Assembly (NCBI GenBank): GCA_942159475.1
Contig: OW804095.1
Location: 153,987,517 to 154,051,516 of the forward strand
Source of the DNA: Sthenelais limicola
Lineage: Eukaryota; Annelida; Polychaeta; Phyllodocida; Sigalionidae
Length of the DNA: 64,000 nt
Direction: 5' to 3'
Position numbers and translations under genes: made by a program
The notes under the pieces: model-generated
Database searches by the model: none
Told to the model about the DNA's origin: nothing
Seen by the model: the letters and a program-made list of their open reading frames with translations, nothing else
Part shown: piece after piece, positions 12,857 through 23,650 of the stretch
Layout of the letters: every line of letters begins with the position of its first letter
Position numbering within the stretch: position 1 is the stretch's first letter

Positions 12857-13931
12857 ATATAGGTGGTATAGGTGGTATAGGTGGTATAGGTGGTATAGGT
12901 GGTATAGGTGGTATAGGTGTTATAGGTGGTAGAGGTGGTAAAGGTGGTGGTATAGTTGGTATAGGTGGTATAGGTGGTATAGGTGGTAGAGGTGGTAGAG
13001 GTGGTAGAGGTGGTAAAGGTGGTGGTATAGGTGGTATAGGTGGTATAGGTGGTATAGGTGGTATAGGTGGTATAGGTGGTATAGGTGGTATAGGTGGTAT
13101 AGGTGGTATAGGTGGTATAGGTGGTATAGGTGGTATAGGTGGTATAGGTGGTATAGGTGGTATAGGTGGTATAGGTGGTAGAGGTGGTAGAGGTGGTAGA
13201 GGTGGTAAAGGTGGTGGTAGAGGTGGTAGAGGTGGTAGAGGTGGTATAGTTGGTATAGGTGGTAGAGGTGGTAAAGGTGGTGGTAGAGGTGGTAGAGGTG
13301 GTAAAGGTGGTGGTAGAGGTGGTAGAGGTGGTAAAGGTGGTGGTAGAGGTGGTATAGGTGGTATAGTTGGTATAGGTGGTAGAGGTGGTAAAGGTGGTGG
13401 TAGAGGTGGTAGAGGTGGTATAGGTGGTATAGGTGGTAGAGGTGGTAAAGGTGGTGGTAGAGGTGGTAGAGGTGGTAAAGGTGGTGGTATAGTTGGTAGA
13501 GGTGGTAGAGGTGGTATAGGTGGTATAGGTGGTATAGGTGGTAGAGGTGGTAAAGGTGGTGGTAGAGGTGGTAGAGGTGGTATAGGTGGTAGAGGTGGTA
13601 GAGGTGGTAGAGGTGGTAGAGGTGGTATAGTTGGTAGAGGTGGTAGAGGTGGTAGAGGTGGTAGAGGTGGTAGAGGTGGTAGAGGTGGTAGAGGTGGTAG
13701 AGGTGGTAGAGGTGGTAGAGGTGGTAGAGGTGGTAGAGGTGGTATAGGTGGTATAGGTGGTAGAGGTGGTATAGGTGGTATAGGTGGTATAGGTGGTATA
13801 GGTGGTATAGGTGGTATAGGTGGTATAGGTGGTATAGGTGGTATAGGTGGTATAGGTGGTATAGGTGGTATAGGTGGTACAGGTGGTACAGGTGGTACAG
13901 GTGGTACAGGTGGTACAGGTGGTACAGGTGG
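12857..13931. repeat. 9-bp GGTATAGGT / GGTAGAGGT microsatellite
   Basis: This is an almost pure 9-bp repeat of ATAGGTGGT, with AGAGGTGGT, AAAGGTGGT and, at the right end, ACAGGTGGT variants. Variant types come in blocks. The period is three codons, so glycine-rich frames (plus) and threonine- or histidine/leucine-rich frames (minus) stay open for 360-440 codons. I regard these as artefacts. Confidence 0.97.
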
Positions 13932-14040
13932 GGAGGAGGCTGTGTATGTTCAAACATACACCCAGCCATTGTCCCCCTACCTCCCGTGCTCTGTCCTCCA
14001 CCCATCCCCCCCCCCCCCTGTATCTCACACCCTCTCTATA

Positions 14041-14229
14041 TGTTATGTGTTTCAGGAATATGAATCACAAGTCGCACAATTTTTCAAAGTGTTTTATTTA
14101 CAAGATGATTTTGTGGAAATGTTTTCATTTGTGGGATGCCTCACGCTACTTGCACCATGAATACATGTACCAACTTTTAAGTCTGTGTATTAAATATATC
14201 CAAGCATATCTAATGTCATCTTATAGAGT
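14041..14229 (+). mobile_element. M1 element copy 4, left part (interrupted)
   Basis: The sequence from TGTTATGTGTTTCAGG to CATCTTATAGAG matches the first half of M1. The T1 element begins right after it. The matching distal M1 piece reappears at about 15385-15427, so this copy was split by later insertions. Confidence 0.7.
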
Positions 14230-15241
14230 TTTAGTCCCCGTTGGTTGGTCTGGCGGGGACCGCATAGAATGGTCCACCCGGCCCTCACTGGCCACTCTTT
14301 TGTTGTAATACATGCAGTGCATGCTTCTCGTTGCCTTGTCTGCTTCATCAGCAGTCTTCCTCTTGCCAGGTTTCGGGGCTTAGACTGTACCTGGTGTTCT
14401 TCAAGAGGTGCCCCAGCAGACCTGATCAGGCTCCACTTAGTGACTGCAGGTTTCCAGGGGCCGCGCCGTAAGTGAACCCCCTTCCACCAACAGTCAAGGC
14501 CATTCCAGATGTTATCCTCCAAGGCAATGCCGTTCCTTCGAAGTTGTGGTATAGGCTATAAGCACTATGGTGTGTGTCCAGGCTTGTCTCATATGTCTCA
14601 CATCCATTTCTGGACTGCATTCCACAACTTAACCTCCTGTGCAGTCCCATGGGTGTTCCGGACCGTGTTTCATGCCCGCAGAGCCCACCGGCAAAAGCTG
14701 CACAATTTAAGCCGGAACACGCCCCCATGTAGGACGGCGTGTCCTACATGTGTTTACATTATGTGGGTGCAGGTTTCATGTATGGCTGTTTCTCCTTCCG
14801 GTCTGGCCTGTGAGCATAGGCCTATGGCTGGGGTTGTCAGCATTCTAATTTGGGCCCTGGGCGGCAACTCAACAATAACTGTTAAAATCTGAATAGGGTG
14901 ATCGTTAAGGAACACCTTTTTGAAAGCCATCCTGAGATATCTAACTTGTCTGATCTGCAGCGGCCTAGTGACGTTTGAATCTTGTTGAGATGTTTTGTTT
15001 TTATCCCTCTGTCCAGGCGCGCCATTGACGCCATGCTGAGCACACCCGGGTGAGTCAAAACAAACCAAACATCGCATGCAATATCAACTATAAGTAGGCC
15101 TGCGTTGAATGTAGATGCTCAAAAACGTAACATGTCATTCATGAGGGGTTTGTAAACAATCACCCGATTCAGATTTTCTACCTTTGCCTTGCATTACGCA
15201 TTAAACAAACTTGAGAGGCAGCCCAACCAACAGGGACTAAA
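14230..15241. mobile_element. T1: ~1-kb TIR DNA transposon inserted in M1
   Basis: The left end is TTTAGTCCCCGTTGGTTGG. The right end is the inverted match CCAACCAACAGGGACTAAA, giving about 25 bp of TIR with a few mismatches. The interior is 1.0 kb, less AT-rich than its surroundings, and includes unlinked frames of up to ~127 codons on both strands. None shows a transposase motif I can name. It could be a decayed autonomous element or a non-autonomous one. A duplicated right end of a related element lies at 40456-40529. Confidence 0.65.
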
Positions 15242-15269
15242 GCCATTAGATCCTTCATTTATAGTCCTC

Positions 15270-15353
15270 ACTGGTCTCTAAGCCTGCTGGAAACAAGCCT
15301 CGGCTTTGCCTCGGCTTTGCTTCGTCTTGTTCCCGGCAGGCTTAGAAACCAGT
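15270..15353. repeat. 28-bp-arm hairpin
   Basis: ACTGGTCTCTAAGCCTGC begins the left arm (15270-15297). The right arm (15326-15353) is its near-perfect reverse complement, GCAGGCTTAGAAACCAGT. The 28-nt loop holds two CCTCGGCTTTG repeats. It sits inside the interrupted M1 copy, just after T1. Confidence 0.75.
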
Positions 15354-15382
15354 TCGAACAATAAACTCAGGCTCTAACCGCC

Positions 15383-15427
15383 TAATACTGTTTACTATTA
15401 TTGCAATAGGCTTGATCTCATCTTTTC
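15383..15427 (+). mobile_element. M1 copy 4, distal fragment
   Basis: TGTTTACTATTATTGCAAT and GGCTTGATCTCATCTTTTCA match the distal third of M1. The fragment breaks off at TTTTCA, where the 27-bp satellite begins. Confidence 0.65.
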
Positions 15428-18400
15428 ACCCACTCTGTACCCACATGGGCCCGACCTGTACCTAGCCCCACATGGGCCCGACCTGTACCTAGCCCCACAT
15501 GGGCCCGACCTGTACCTAGCCCCACATACACCCACCCTGTACCTAGCCCTATATGGGCCCGACCTGTACCTAGCCCCACATACACCCACCCTGTACCTAG
15601 CCCCACATACACCCACCCTGTACCTAGCCCCACATGGGCCCGACCTGTACCTAGCCCCACATACACCCACACTGTACCTAGCCCCACATACACCCACCCT
15701 GTACCTAGCCCTATATGGGCCCGACCTGTACCTAGCCCCACATACACCCACCCTGTACCTAGCCCCACATACACCCACCCTGTACCTAGCCCCACATGGG
15801 CCCGACCTGTACCTAGCCCCACATGCACCCACACTGTACCTAGCCCCACATACACCCACCCTGTACCTAGCCTCACATACACCCACTCTGTACCTAGCCC
15901 CACATACACCCACACTGTACCTAGCCCCACATGCACCCACCCTGTACCTAGCCCCACATACACCCACCCTGTACCTAGCCCCACATACACCCACCCTGTA
16001 CCTAGCCCCACATACACCCACCCTGTACCTAGCCCCACATGCACCCACTCTGTACCTAGCCCCACATGCACCCACCCTGTACCTAGCCCCACATACACCC
16101 ACCCTGTACCTAGCCCCACATACACCCACCCTGTACCTAGCCCCACATGGGCCCACCCTGTACCTAGCCCCACATGCACCCACCCTGTACCTAGCCCCAC
16201 ATACACCCACACTGTACCTAGCCCCACATACACCCACACTGTACCTAGCCCCACATACACCCACCCTGTACCTAGCCCCACATGCACCCACCCTGTACCT
16301 AGCCCCACATACACCCACCCTGTACCTAGCCCCACATGCACCCACACTGTACCTAGCCCCACATACACCCACACTGTACCTAGCCCCACATACACCCACA
16401 CTGTACCTAGCCCCACATACACCCACCCTGTACCTAGCCCCACATGCACCCACCCTGTACCTAGCCCCACATACACCCACCCTGTACCTAGCCCCACATG
16501 GACCCACCCTGTACCTAGCCCCACATACACCCACCCTGTACCTAGCCCCACATGCACCCACCCTGTACCTAGCCCCACATACACCCACCCTGTACCTAGC
16601 CCCACATGCACCCACACTGTACCTAGCCCCACATACACCCCCCTGTACCTAGCCCCATATACACCCACACTGTACCTAGCCCCACATACACCCCCCTGTA
16701 CCTAGCCCCATATACACCCACACTGTACCTAGCCCCACATGCACCCACCCTGTACCTAGCCCCACTTGGGCCCGACCTGTACCTAGCCCCACATGCACCC
16801 ACCCTGTACCTAGCCCCACATACACCCACTCTGTACCTAGCCCCACATACACCCACCCTGTACCTAGCCCCACATACACCCACCCTGTACCTAGCCCCAC
16901 ATACACCCACCCTGTACCTAGCCCCACATACACCCACCCTGTACCTAGCCCCACACACACCCACCCTGTACCTAGCCCCACATACACCCCCCTGTACCTA
17001 CCCCCACACACACCCACCCTGTACCTAGCCCCACATGGGCCCGACCTGTACCTAGCTCCACATGGGCCCGACCTGTACCTAGCCCCACATGCACCCACCC
17101 TGTACCTAGCCCCACATACACCCACCCTGTACCTAGCCCCACATACACCCACCCTGTACCTAGCCCCACATGCGCCCACACTGTACCTAGCCCCACATGC
17201 ACCCACACTGTACCTAGCCCCACATACACCCACACTGTACCTAGCCCCACATACACCCACCCTGTACCTAGCTATATATGGGCCCACCCTGTACCTAGCC
17301 CCACATGCACCCACACTGTACCTAGCTATATATGGGCCCACATTGTACCTAGCCCCACATGGGCCCACACTGTACCTAGCTATATATGGGCCCACATTGT
17401 ACCTAGCCCCACATGGGCCCACCCTGTACCTAGCCCCACATGCACCCACACTGTACCTAGCCCCACATGCACCCACACTGTACCTAGCCCCACATACACC
17501 CACACTGTACCTAGCCCCACATACACCCACCCTGTACCTAGCCCCACATACACCCACACTGTACCTAGCCCCACATGCACCCACCCTGTACCTAGCCCCA
17601 CATACACCCACACTGTACCTAGCCCCACATACACCCACCCTGTACCTAGCCCCACATACACCCACACTGTACCTAGCCCCACATACACCCACCCTGTACC
17701 TAGCCCCACATGCACCCACCCTGTACCTAGCCCCACATGCACCCACCCTGTACCTAGCCCCACATACACCCACTCTGTACCTAGCCCCACATGCACCCAC
17801 CCTGTACCTAGCCCCACATACACCCACTCTGTACCTAGCCTCACATACACCCACACTGTACCTAGCCCTACATACACCCACACTGTACCTAGCCCCACAT
17901 ACACCCACACTGTACCTAGCCCCACATACACCCACCCTGTACCTAGCCCCACATGCACCCACCCTGTACCTAGCCCCACATACACCCACCCTGTACCTAG
18001 CCCCACATGGGCCCGACCTGTACCTAGCCCCACATGGGCCCGACCTGTACCTAGCCCCACATGCACCCACACTGTACCTAGCCCTATATGGGCCCGACCT
18101 GTACCTAGCCCCACATGCACCCACACTGTACCTAGCCCTATATGGGCCCGACCTGTACCTAGCCCCACATGCACCCACACTGTACCTAGCCCTATATGGG
18201 CCCGACCTGTACCTAGCCCCACATGGGCCCGACCTGTACCTAGCCCCATATGCACCCACACTGTACCTAGCCCCACATGCACCCACCCTGTACCTAGCCC
18301 CACATGCACCCACCCTGTACCTAGCCCCACATGGGCCCGACCTGTACCTAGCCCCACATACACCCACCCTGTACCTAGCCCCACATGGGCCCACACTGTA

Positions 18401-19110
18401 CCTAGCCCCACATGCACCCACACTGTACCTAGCCCCACATACACCCACACTGTACCTAGCCCCACATAAACCCACCCTGTACCTAGCCCCACATACACCC
18501 ACTCTGTACCTAGCCCCACATGGGCCCACCCTGTACCTAGCCCCACCTACACCCACTCTGTACCTAGCCTCACATACACCCACCCTGTACCTAGCCCCAC
18601 ATACACCCACCCTGTACCTAGCCCCACATACACGCACCCTGTACCTAGCCCCACATGGGCCCACTCTGTACCTAGCCCCACATACACCCACCCTGTACCT
18701 AGCCCCACATGCACCCACACTGTACCTAGCCCCACATGGGCCCGGCCTGTACCTAGCCCCACATACACCCACCCTGTACCTAGCCCCACATACACCCACC
18801 CTGTACCTAGCCCCACATGGGCCCACACTGTACCTAGCCCCACATACACCCACACTGTACCTAGCCCCACATACACCCACACTGTACCTAGCCCCACATA
18901 CACCCACACTGTACCTAGCCCCACATACACCCACACTGTACCTAGCCCCACATACACCCACACTGTACCTAGCCCTATATGGGCCCACATTGTACCTAGC
19001 CCCACATACACCCACACTGTACCTAGCCCCACATACACCCACCCTGTACCTAGCCCCACATGGGCCCACATTGTACCTAGCCCCACATGCACCCACACTG
19101 TACCTAGCCC
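15428..19110. repeat. 27-bp satellite array (~136 copies)
   Basis: The unit is CCCACATACACCCACCCTG plus TACCTAGC (27 bp). Frequent variants are CATGCACCC, CATGGGCCCGAC and CTATATGGGCCC. At nine codons without stops, it leaves frames of up to ~860 codons open on minus and ~620 on plus, all artefacts. Block duplications are visible: a six-unit pattern around 15550 recurs at 15712, and a two-unit pattern is repeated three times near 18053-18200. A few units are 26 bp (CACCCCCC), which shifts the frames. Confidence 0.97.
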
Positions 19111-19530
19111 CAGCATCCAGGAGGGCAGATCCAGCAGCCTGTCCTGCCGTACCTTGCCTCAGTAGAGCGGCAACAAGCTGGTGTGAAGGACCAGCCCAGG
19201 AGGAGGAGTAGGAGGCTACGGGAGGAGGAGAAGGTACAGGAGGAGGAGCAGTAGGCCTCACACACTACCTACACTACAGCCACATTAGCCTCCACCAGTG
19301 GAGTCAGTGAGAGTTGCTCAGCCACTGCTGCCTACAGGAGACGGCCGCAGCCAGCGCCCGGTGCATTGGGAGGAGGACCAGGAGGAGGAGGTGGAAGAGG
19401 AAGCAGGAAGCAGCGGATGATGCCTCCGCTCTCTCAGTCCGTCATTGTATGTAGCCAGGAGAGGTTAAGGTACAGGAGGAGGAGGTGCAGCAACCGCCTG
19501 TTGGCATAGAAACACATACTGGAGGAGTAG
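19111..19530 (+). other. coding-like stretch with in-frame TAG codons
   Basis: Immediately after the last CCCCAG of the 27-bp array, one frame is open from 19111 to a TAG at 19252, again to a TAG at 19507, and after a short gap (TAG at 19528) continues into the 19531-19884 frame. The residues are mixed and protein-like (for example QQPVLPYLASVERQ and MMPPLSQSVIVCSQERL), but GTACAGGAGGAG purine repeats run through it and inflate open frames. It could be a broken or multi-exon gene, or a decayed minisatellite. No family is recognised. Confidence 0.2.
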
Positions 19531-19599
19531 GTGGAGGAGGGCAGGAGGAGCAAGAGAAGGAGGAGCAGGAGGAGAAGGAAGAAGAAGGACAATGAAAGC

Positions 19600-19884
19600 A
19601 TGGGTCCTCTGGTAGTAGAGCCTGTTTCTATGGTGAGCCCTGGAGGTGGTATGTTACTACCATTAACTCAACTGTCACTGGACGCACTGGAGGAGGTGCA
19701 GTCGCGCCTGGAGCAACTCGCCATGGATGAGGACCTTTACCATGACAACAACAAGTACCATAGTAACACATACCTGTCGTCGCCAGGTACTGGAGTTGGT
19801 TCTTTCCTCCAGGGTGGACGCCGTGCTCTAGTGCTACCCTACCAACCACCTGTAACCTCAGCTACCCGGGGATTATCCGTCTAA
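19600..19884 (+). CDS. hypothetical open frame, 94 codons, possible exon
   Basis: The ATG at 19600 opens a frame to TAA at 19882-19884. Upstream, the same frame encodes only a lysine/arginine-rich purine stretch that begins at a GTG. The product has a mixed composition with a likely helix (LDALEEVQSRLEQLAMDEDLY), followed by a glycine/serine and proline-containing tail. I recognise no family. It shares its frame with the coding-like pieces upstream and is followed by another frame that encodes a hydrophobic segment. It may be an exon of a spliced or decayed gene, or chance. Confidence 0.22.
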   Translation: MGPLVVEPVSMVSPGGGMLLPLTQLSLDALEEVQSRLEQLAMDEDLYHDNNKYHSNTYLSSPGTGVGSFLQGGRRALVLPYQPPVTSATRGLSV

Positions 19885-20149
19885 TACTCTGTACTATACT
19901 ATACACCTGGAGGGAGGTACTGGAGGAGGAGGCATTAATGTGACTACTACTACCCCTGCTGATACTGTTGTCATAGTTCCACCCTAGTTACTCCTCTTGT
20001 CACCATGCAAACAGCGACCCCCCAGCATAGTCCTGCATATCTTCTCTCATGTAACAATATTTCCTCCACTCACTACTGCATTATCTCTGCTTCTTCTTCT
20101 TGTGGCAATTATTCTAATTCTGGTGATAAATCACTACAAGCTGGGGTGA
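19856..20149 (+). other. open frame with a possible transmembrane segment, one TAG inside
   Basis: A second frame, offset from 19600-19884, is open from 19856 to a TAG at 19985 and again to a TGA at 20147. The first part has a threonine-rich stretch (NVTTTTPADTVVIVPP). The second ends in an unbroken hydrophobic run, LSLLLLLVAIILILVI (about 20081-20128), followed by NHYKLG. That order would suit a single-pass membrane protein, but the TAG and the lack of a start make it doubtful. Confidence 0.18.
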
Positions 20150-20496
20150 CTATAGGAGGTGATAGGAGCGGCTCTCAGACCTGTATTCCCCCTCCATTCC
20201 CCCTCTATTCCCCCTATCATTCCCCCTTCCCTATATTACCACATCCTATATACACTCAGAACCACAGAGGAGGAGGTGCAGGAATAGGTGTAGGCAGGAA
20301 AAGAAGAGGAGGGAGAAGAAGAGCAGTTGCTCAGAATTGCTCTTTAATAGCTGGAGTAACTCATGTTATAGTTACCAGGGGGTTAGAGCCCGAGCCAGTG
20401 TCAGTGCGGCCCCGGCACATGGTGCCCCTCAGCCCGTACAGCCACATCTACATCTCCCCTTCTCCCCCGCCCAGCCCTCCTCTGTACCCTTACTGA
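20005..20496 (+). CDS. hypothetical 163-codon frame
   Basis: The ATG at 20005 opens a frame to TGA at 20494-20496. The product is low in structure: serine/asparagine-rich at the start, proline/tyrosine-rich in the middle, with a basic patch (GRKRRGGRRRA) and a proline-rich end. It overlaps the hydrophobic frame described above in another phase, so at most one of them can be coding at that point. No family is recognised. Confidence 0.15.
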   Translation: MQTATPQHSPAYLLSCNNISSTHYCIISASSSCGNYSNSGDKSLQAGVTIGGDRSGSQTCIPPPFPLYSPYHSPFPILPHPIYTQNHRGGGAGIGVGRKRRGGRRRAVAQNCSLIAGVTHVIVTRGLEPEPVSVRPRHMVPLSPYSHIYISPSPPPSPPLYPY

Positions 20497-20807
20497 ACTA
20501 TACAGCCGGCTTTTCACCATGGAAACTTATGTTTTATATGATAATCATGTTCTGAAGTAGAGCTAACACTGGATTATTGTTATAAATGTTATTATATGTG
20601 TTTAAGTGATACATTGTGGACCGTACACACGGGAGTACACTCGGGTCGGGAGTGAGATTTAATAACGAGCCAATGCCAAGTAAACCCGCGCTGAAACCAG
20701 AAAACATATCTTGCTAATCTACCTTTCCTTGCTTACCTAACAAAAAAAACCTTCTCAAACTTCTCTCTCTTCTCTTTCTTTTGAAAAGAAAGAGTGAAAC
20801 TGAATAA

Positions 20808-21023
20808 AAGAAAGGAGACACAGGAGGAGGTACTGGAGGAGGAGGCGGTGGATGTGTGGAACGCCCGGCCGACGCTCCTGTATATCTGTGGGTAGTGGAA
20901 ACATCTGGAGCAGGAGCAGGAGGAGGACCTCACAAACCGTGGCCACCTTCTGACATCAATAGAGCACCTCAGAGCACATATGAGCTAATGATAAGGATCC
21001 CATACTATAAGCCCCTCCTATAA
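20808..21023 (+). other. open frame without ATG, 71 codons, coding-like
   Basis: This frame follows a TAA at 20805 and ends with TAA at 21021. After a glycine-rich part made of TACTGGAGGAGG-type sequence it reads PADAPVYLWVVETSG and then PSDINRAPQSTYELMIRIP, an unusually protein-like composition. A possible acceptor (GACACAG, about 20823) follows a pyrimidine-rich tract. It may be an exon, but no partner is proven. Confidence 0.17.
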
Positions 21024-21497
21024 ATATACATATCAATAACTTGTACTATAGAGATAGCAGAGGAGAGAGAGAGAGTGATAGAGGTTGGGGGAGTGAAGCA
21101 AGAAATTATATTAATTATAAATATTAAATTATCACCACATAAACACCCCCCAGGAGATATTATCGCCGAGTGCATTGTTGTAAAAAAGGTAAACTAGGTT
21201 AGCGATATGGATGCAAACGGAAAGGAATTGGAGGAGGTGATATTTTGTGAATGATATTTATTTGCGCCGAGAGGATTGCGGCGATCGAGGGATACTTGTG
21301 TGCTCGAGGGATAGCATCTCTTTACTGGCTGTACTGGAGTCTAGTGCTATAATTAGTGCTATAATTAGTGCTATATATTAGTGCTATATATCAGTGTTAT
21401 ATCTGTGCTCATTACTGAACGGTGCACACTAGGACCCGGACCTTTATCTCACGTGGAGTTTGACGGTTTGTACCTCTTCTCTTATTAACAGTATACA
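21024..21497. other. unique AT-rich stretch with a short ~16-bp repeat
   Basis: It holds a GAGA run near 21062 and a degenerate four-copy AGTGCTATAATT repeat at about 21344-21400. I see no gene. Confidence 0.5.
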
Positions 21498-21899
21498 TGT
21501 GATGTGTTACAGGAAAATGAGCCACAAGTCGGGAAAGTGATATTTTTCAGACTGTTTTATTCACAAGATCTCTTTATTGAAATTTTCTGATATTTTGGGG
21601 GTTTTGTACCGTTAGTCATATGAATACATGTAACAAATTTCACGACATTCTATTTAATATATCCTTACGTTTTAAAGGTTTGTGTATGGGGTATATCTAG
21701 TTACTTTACTGGTAATTAGATATATTGCTAACTTTTTTTTCAAAACTGAAAAAAAAATACTTAAAATATAGAAATACTTTTTAGTTGGCCTACTGTTTAC
21801 TCTCATTGGAATCGGTTTGGTCTCATCTGTTCAAATATGATGGTATTTCAAATCCATTCTTTTTTGCGACTTGTGACTCATTTCCTACAACACATCACA
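21498..21899 (+). mobile_element. M1 TIR element, copy 5
   Basis: This ~402-bp element runs from TGTGATGTGTTACAGG to CACATCACA. The flanks are CA on the left and TA on the right, so the duplication has decayed. The interior is colinear with other M1 copies. Confidence 0.82.
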
Positions 21900-22382
21900 T
21901 AAGAAACTTTATTGGCATTTTGATAGACAAATGTCACCAGTAACAATTTAAGTTTTCTACATGGAGAATAGGTTTGTGATCTCAGTCCATAACCGTTCCT
22001 CCGAATGAATCTTTAATGTCACTATGTTTATATTTTACATCATTATTAAATACATTATCTACATGCGTACAATGCACACTATTTAGTTTAAATATTATCG
22101 AGGGTATAGGTAGCCTTGCAGTTGTCTTATAGCGACTACTGTTGGGTGCAGGACTTACATGCCGGAAGTATGTATATGTTGAAGTATCTTTCGAAGTGAT
22201 TATAGATATAATATTACTGATGTTCACTCAGTTGAATGAAATTTGATATTTCGTTACCGCCGCATTTTTTATTATTATCATTCAATTGATCTGCCAAGTC
22301 ATTTAACAAGTGTTGGTGATGAACGCATGTCCGCTATTCTATTATCATAGGCACACATTATAACTAAAGAACATCGTTATAT
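21900..22382. other. unique AT-rich stretch
   Basis: An 81-codon minus frame at 21982-22227 is the longest. It has no recognisable domain or splice context. I see no gene. Confidence 0.45.
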
Positions 22383-22630
22383 GGGTCAGATTTTCAGAAA
22401 ATGTTCAATCGGCATCTGTACACATTTAGTCAATTCTACTAAATTGGGCTGTAATGTGGTCAATACCAGGTAACTTCGGGTATATTTGGCATTGCATTGA
22501 TTCTAGCAATCTGTTTGGTTAGGTTAAACTGTATTTTGAACTTTATTTTCGTCTGAAATTTGAGTTATTTGGGGGGGGGGGAGGGGGCGAAGTGTGAAGA
22601 CGAATTGTACATTTTCTGAAAATCTGACCC
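22383..22630 (+). mobile_element. M2 MITE, copy 1
   Basis: Ends GGGTCAGATTTTCAG and CTGAAAATCTGACCC, flanked by ATAT on both sides. Subfamily A interior. Contains a G run near 22570 not seen in other copies. Confidence 0.88.
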
Positions 22631-22815
22631 ATATACATAATCACATGAACTCATTCACATATTCAAGTGTCAGTTTAAATTCTGCTTCAACATAATATAA
22701 TCAAGTCATTATCTCCAAATTAATTGCCTAGTCCTGAAAAGGAACATAGAACATACACTAAGCGCAAAGGGATGGAATAAAAAAACCTATGTCGTGATTG
22801 AGATCGTGAATATTA
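22631..22815. other. short unique spacer
   Basis: AT-rich DNA between two M2 copies. Nothing recognised. Confidence 0.5.
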
Positions 22816-23050
22816 CGGTCAGATTTTAAGAAAATGTACAATTGGCAGCTCTACACATTTAGTAAATTCTGCTAAATTAGACTGTAATTTGGTCAATACT
22901 AGGTAAATTCGAGTATATTTGACATTGCATTGATTCTAGCAATCTGGTTGGTTAGGTTGAACTGTGTTTTGAACTTTATTTTCGTCTGAAATGTGGGTTA
23001 TTTGAGAGAATTGGTGAAGGCGAATTGTACATTTTCTGAAGATCTGACCC
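22816..23050 (+). mobile_element. M2 MITE, copy 2
   Basis: Subfamily A. The first base has mutated (CGGTCAG), and the right end is CTGACCC. Flanked by ATTA on both sides. Confidence 0.87.
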
Positions 23051-23484
23051 ATTAACATTGGTGATAGGAATAATAATAGTGACGAGGTTGATCTTTCACT
23101 TCCTCATAGACCGTAAACAAACTTGTGATTTTTGGCTCAGCTTAATCAACTGGGCAAAGAACAACAAACATCTAGACAAAGATTTAATTTGAAGACATGA
23201 ATAATGTTTATATGATCCTAAGGATCCTGGTTCAGGCGATAAACAAGAGATGTTGACTAAATATACTTTATATTTATACTCCTGCCACCTGGGTTCTATA
23301 TCTATAAGAAGAAGTTATTTGGGGAAAATAAGATTTGCTTATTGGAGAATCTGAGAGAACTAAGAGGAAGAGTAGGTGTGTGAAGCCACTGTGCCGGAAT
23401 TATGTCTCTTATAAGAAATATTTTGGTAAGAAATCTTCAGGGGAAGGTTTCAAACTTTGGGACAGCTTCTGTTAATACAATCCA
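23051..23484. other. unique spacer
   Basis: AT-rich DNA with no gene or repeat that I can support. Confidence 0.45.
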
Positions 23485-23650
23485 AAGCTATGGTGGGAAA
23501 GTTGGACCCTTGGAGACATGTAAACACATGGATATTTACATTAGAGAATTTTTAAATATTCTATGCTGAACATAACATGTTTTCTACAGCCTTTAGATTG
23601 GCACCCAATTCCCATAATTCCGTGCGAATCCAGATTCATTCGCGTACAGG
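23485..23650 (+). mobile_element. M4 element fragment
   Basis: GGGAAAGTTGG, ACATGGATATTTACATTAGA and AACATGTTTTCTACAG are colinear with the right half of the 350-bp M4 element at 61393-61742. Both inverted ends are missing. Confidence 0.55.

Noticed and set aside
12844..14160. glycine-rich 438-codon protein (GGI/GGR repeats), like a structural or shell protein
   Set aside because: It is the 9-bp microsatellite, open in several frames on both strands. There is no signal peptide, and block-wise variants fit slippage better than coding.
14190..14728. transposase gene in T1
   Set aside because: The frames in T1 are short, on both strands and without a recognisable catalytic motif. I could not connect them.
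16676..19261. 861-codon minus-strand frame with a non-repeat N-terminus
   Set aside because: The body is the 27-bp satellite and the N-terminal part comes from the adjacent purine-rich DNA. No family or start context is convincing.
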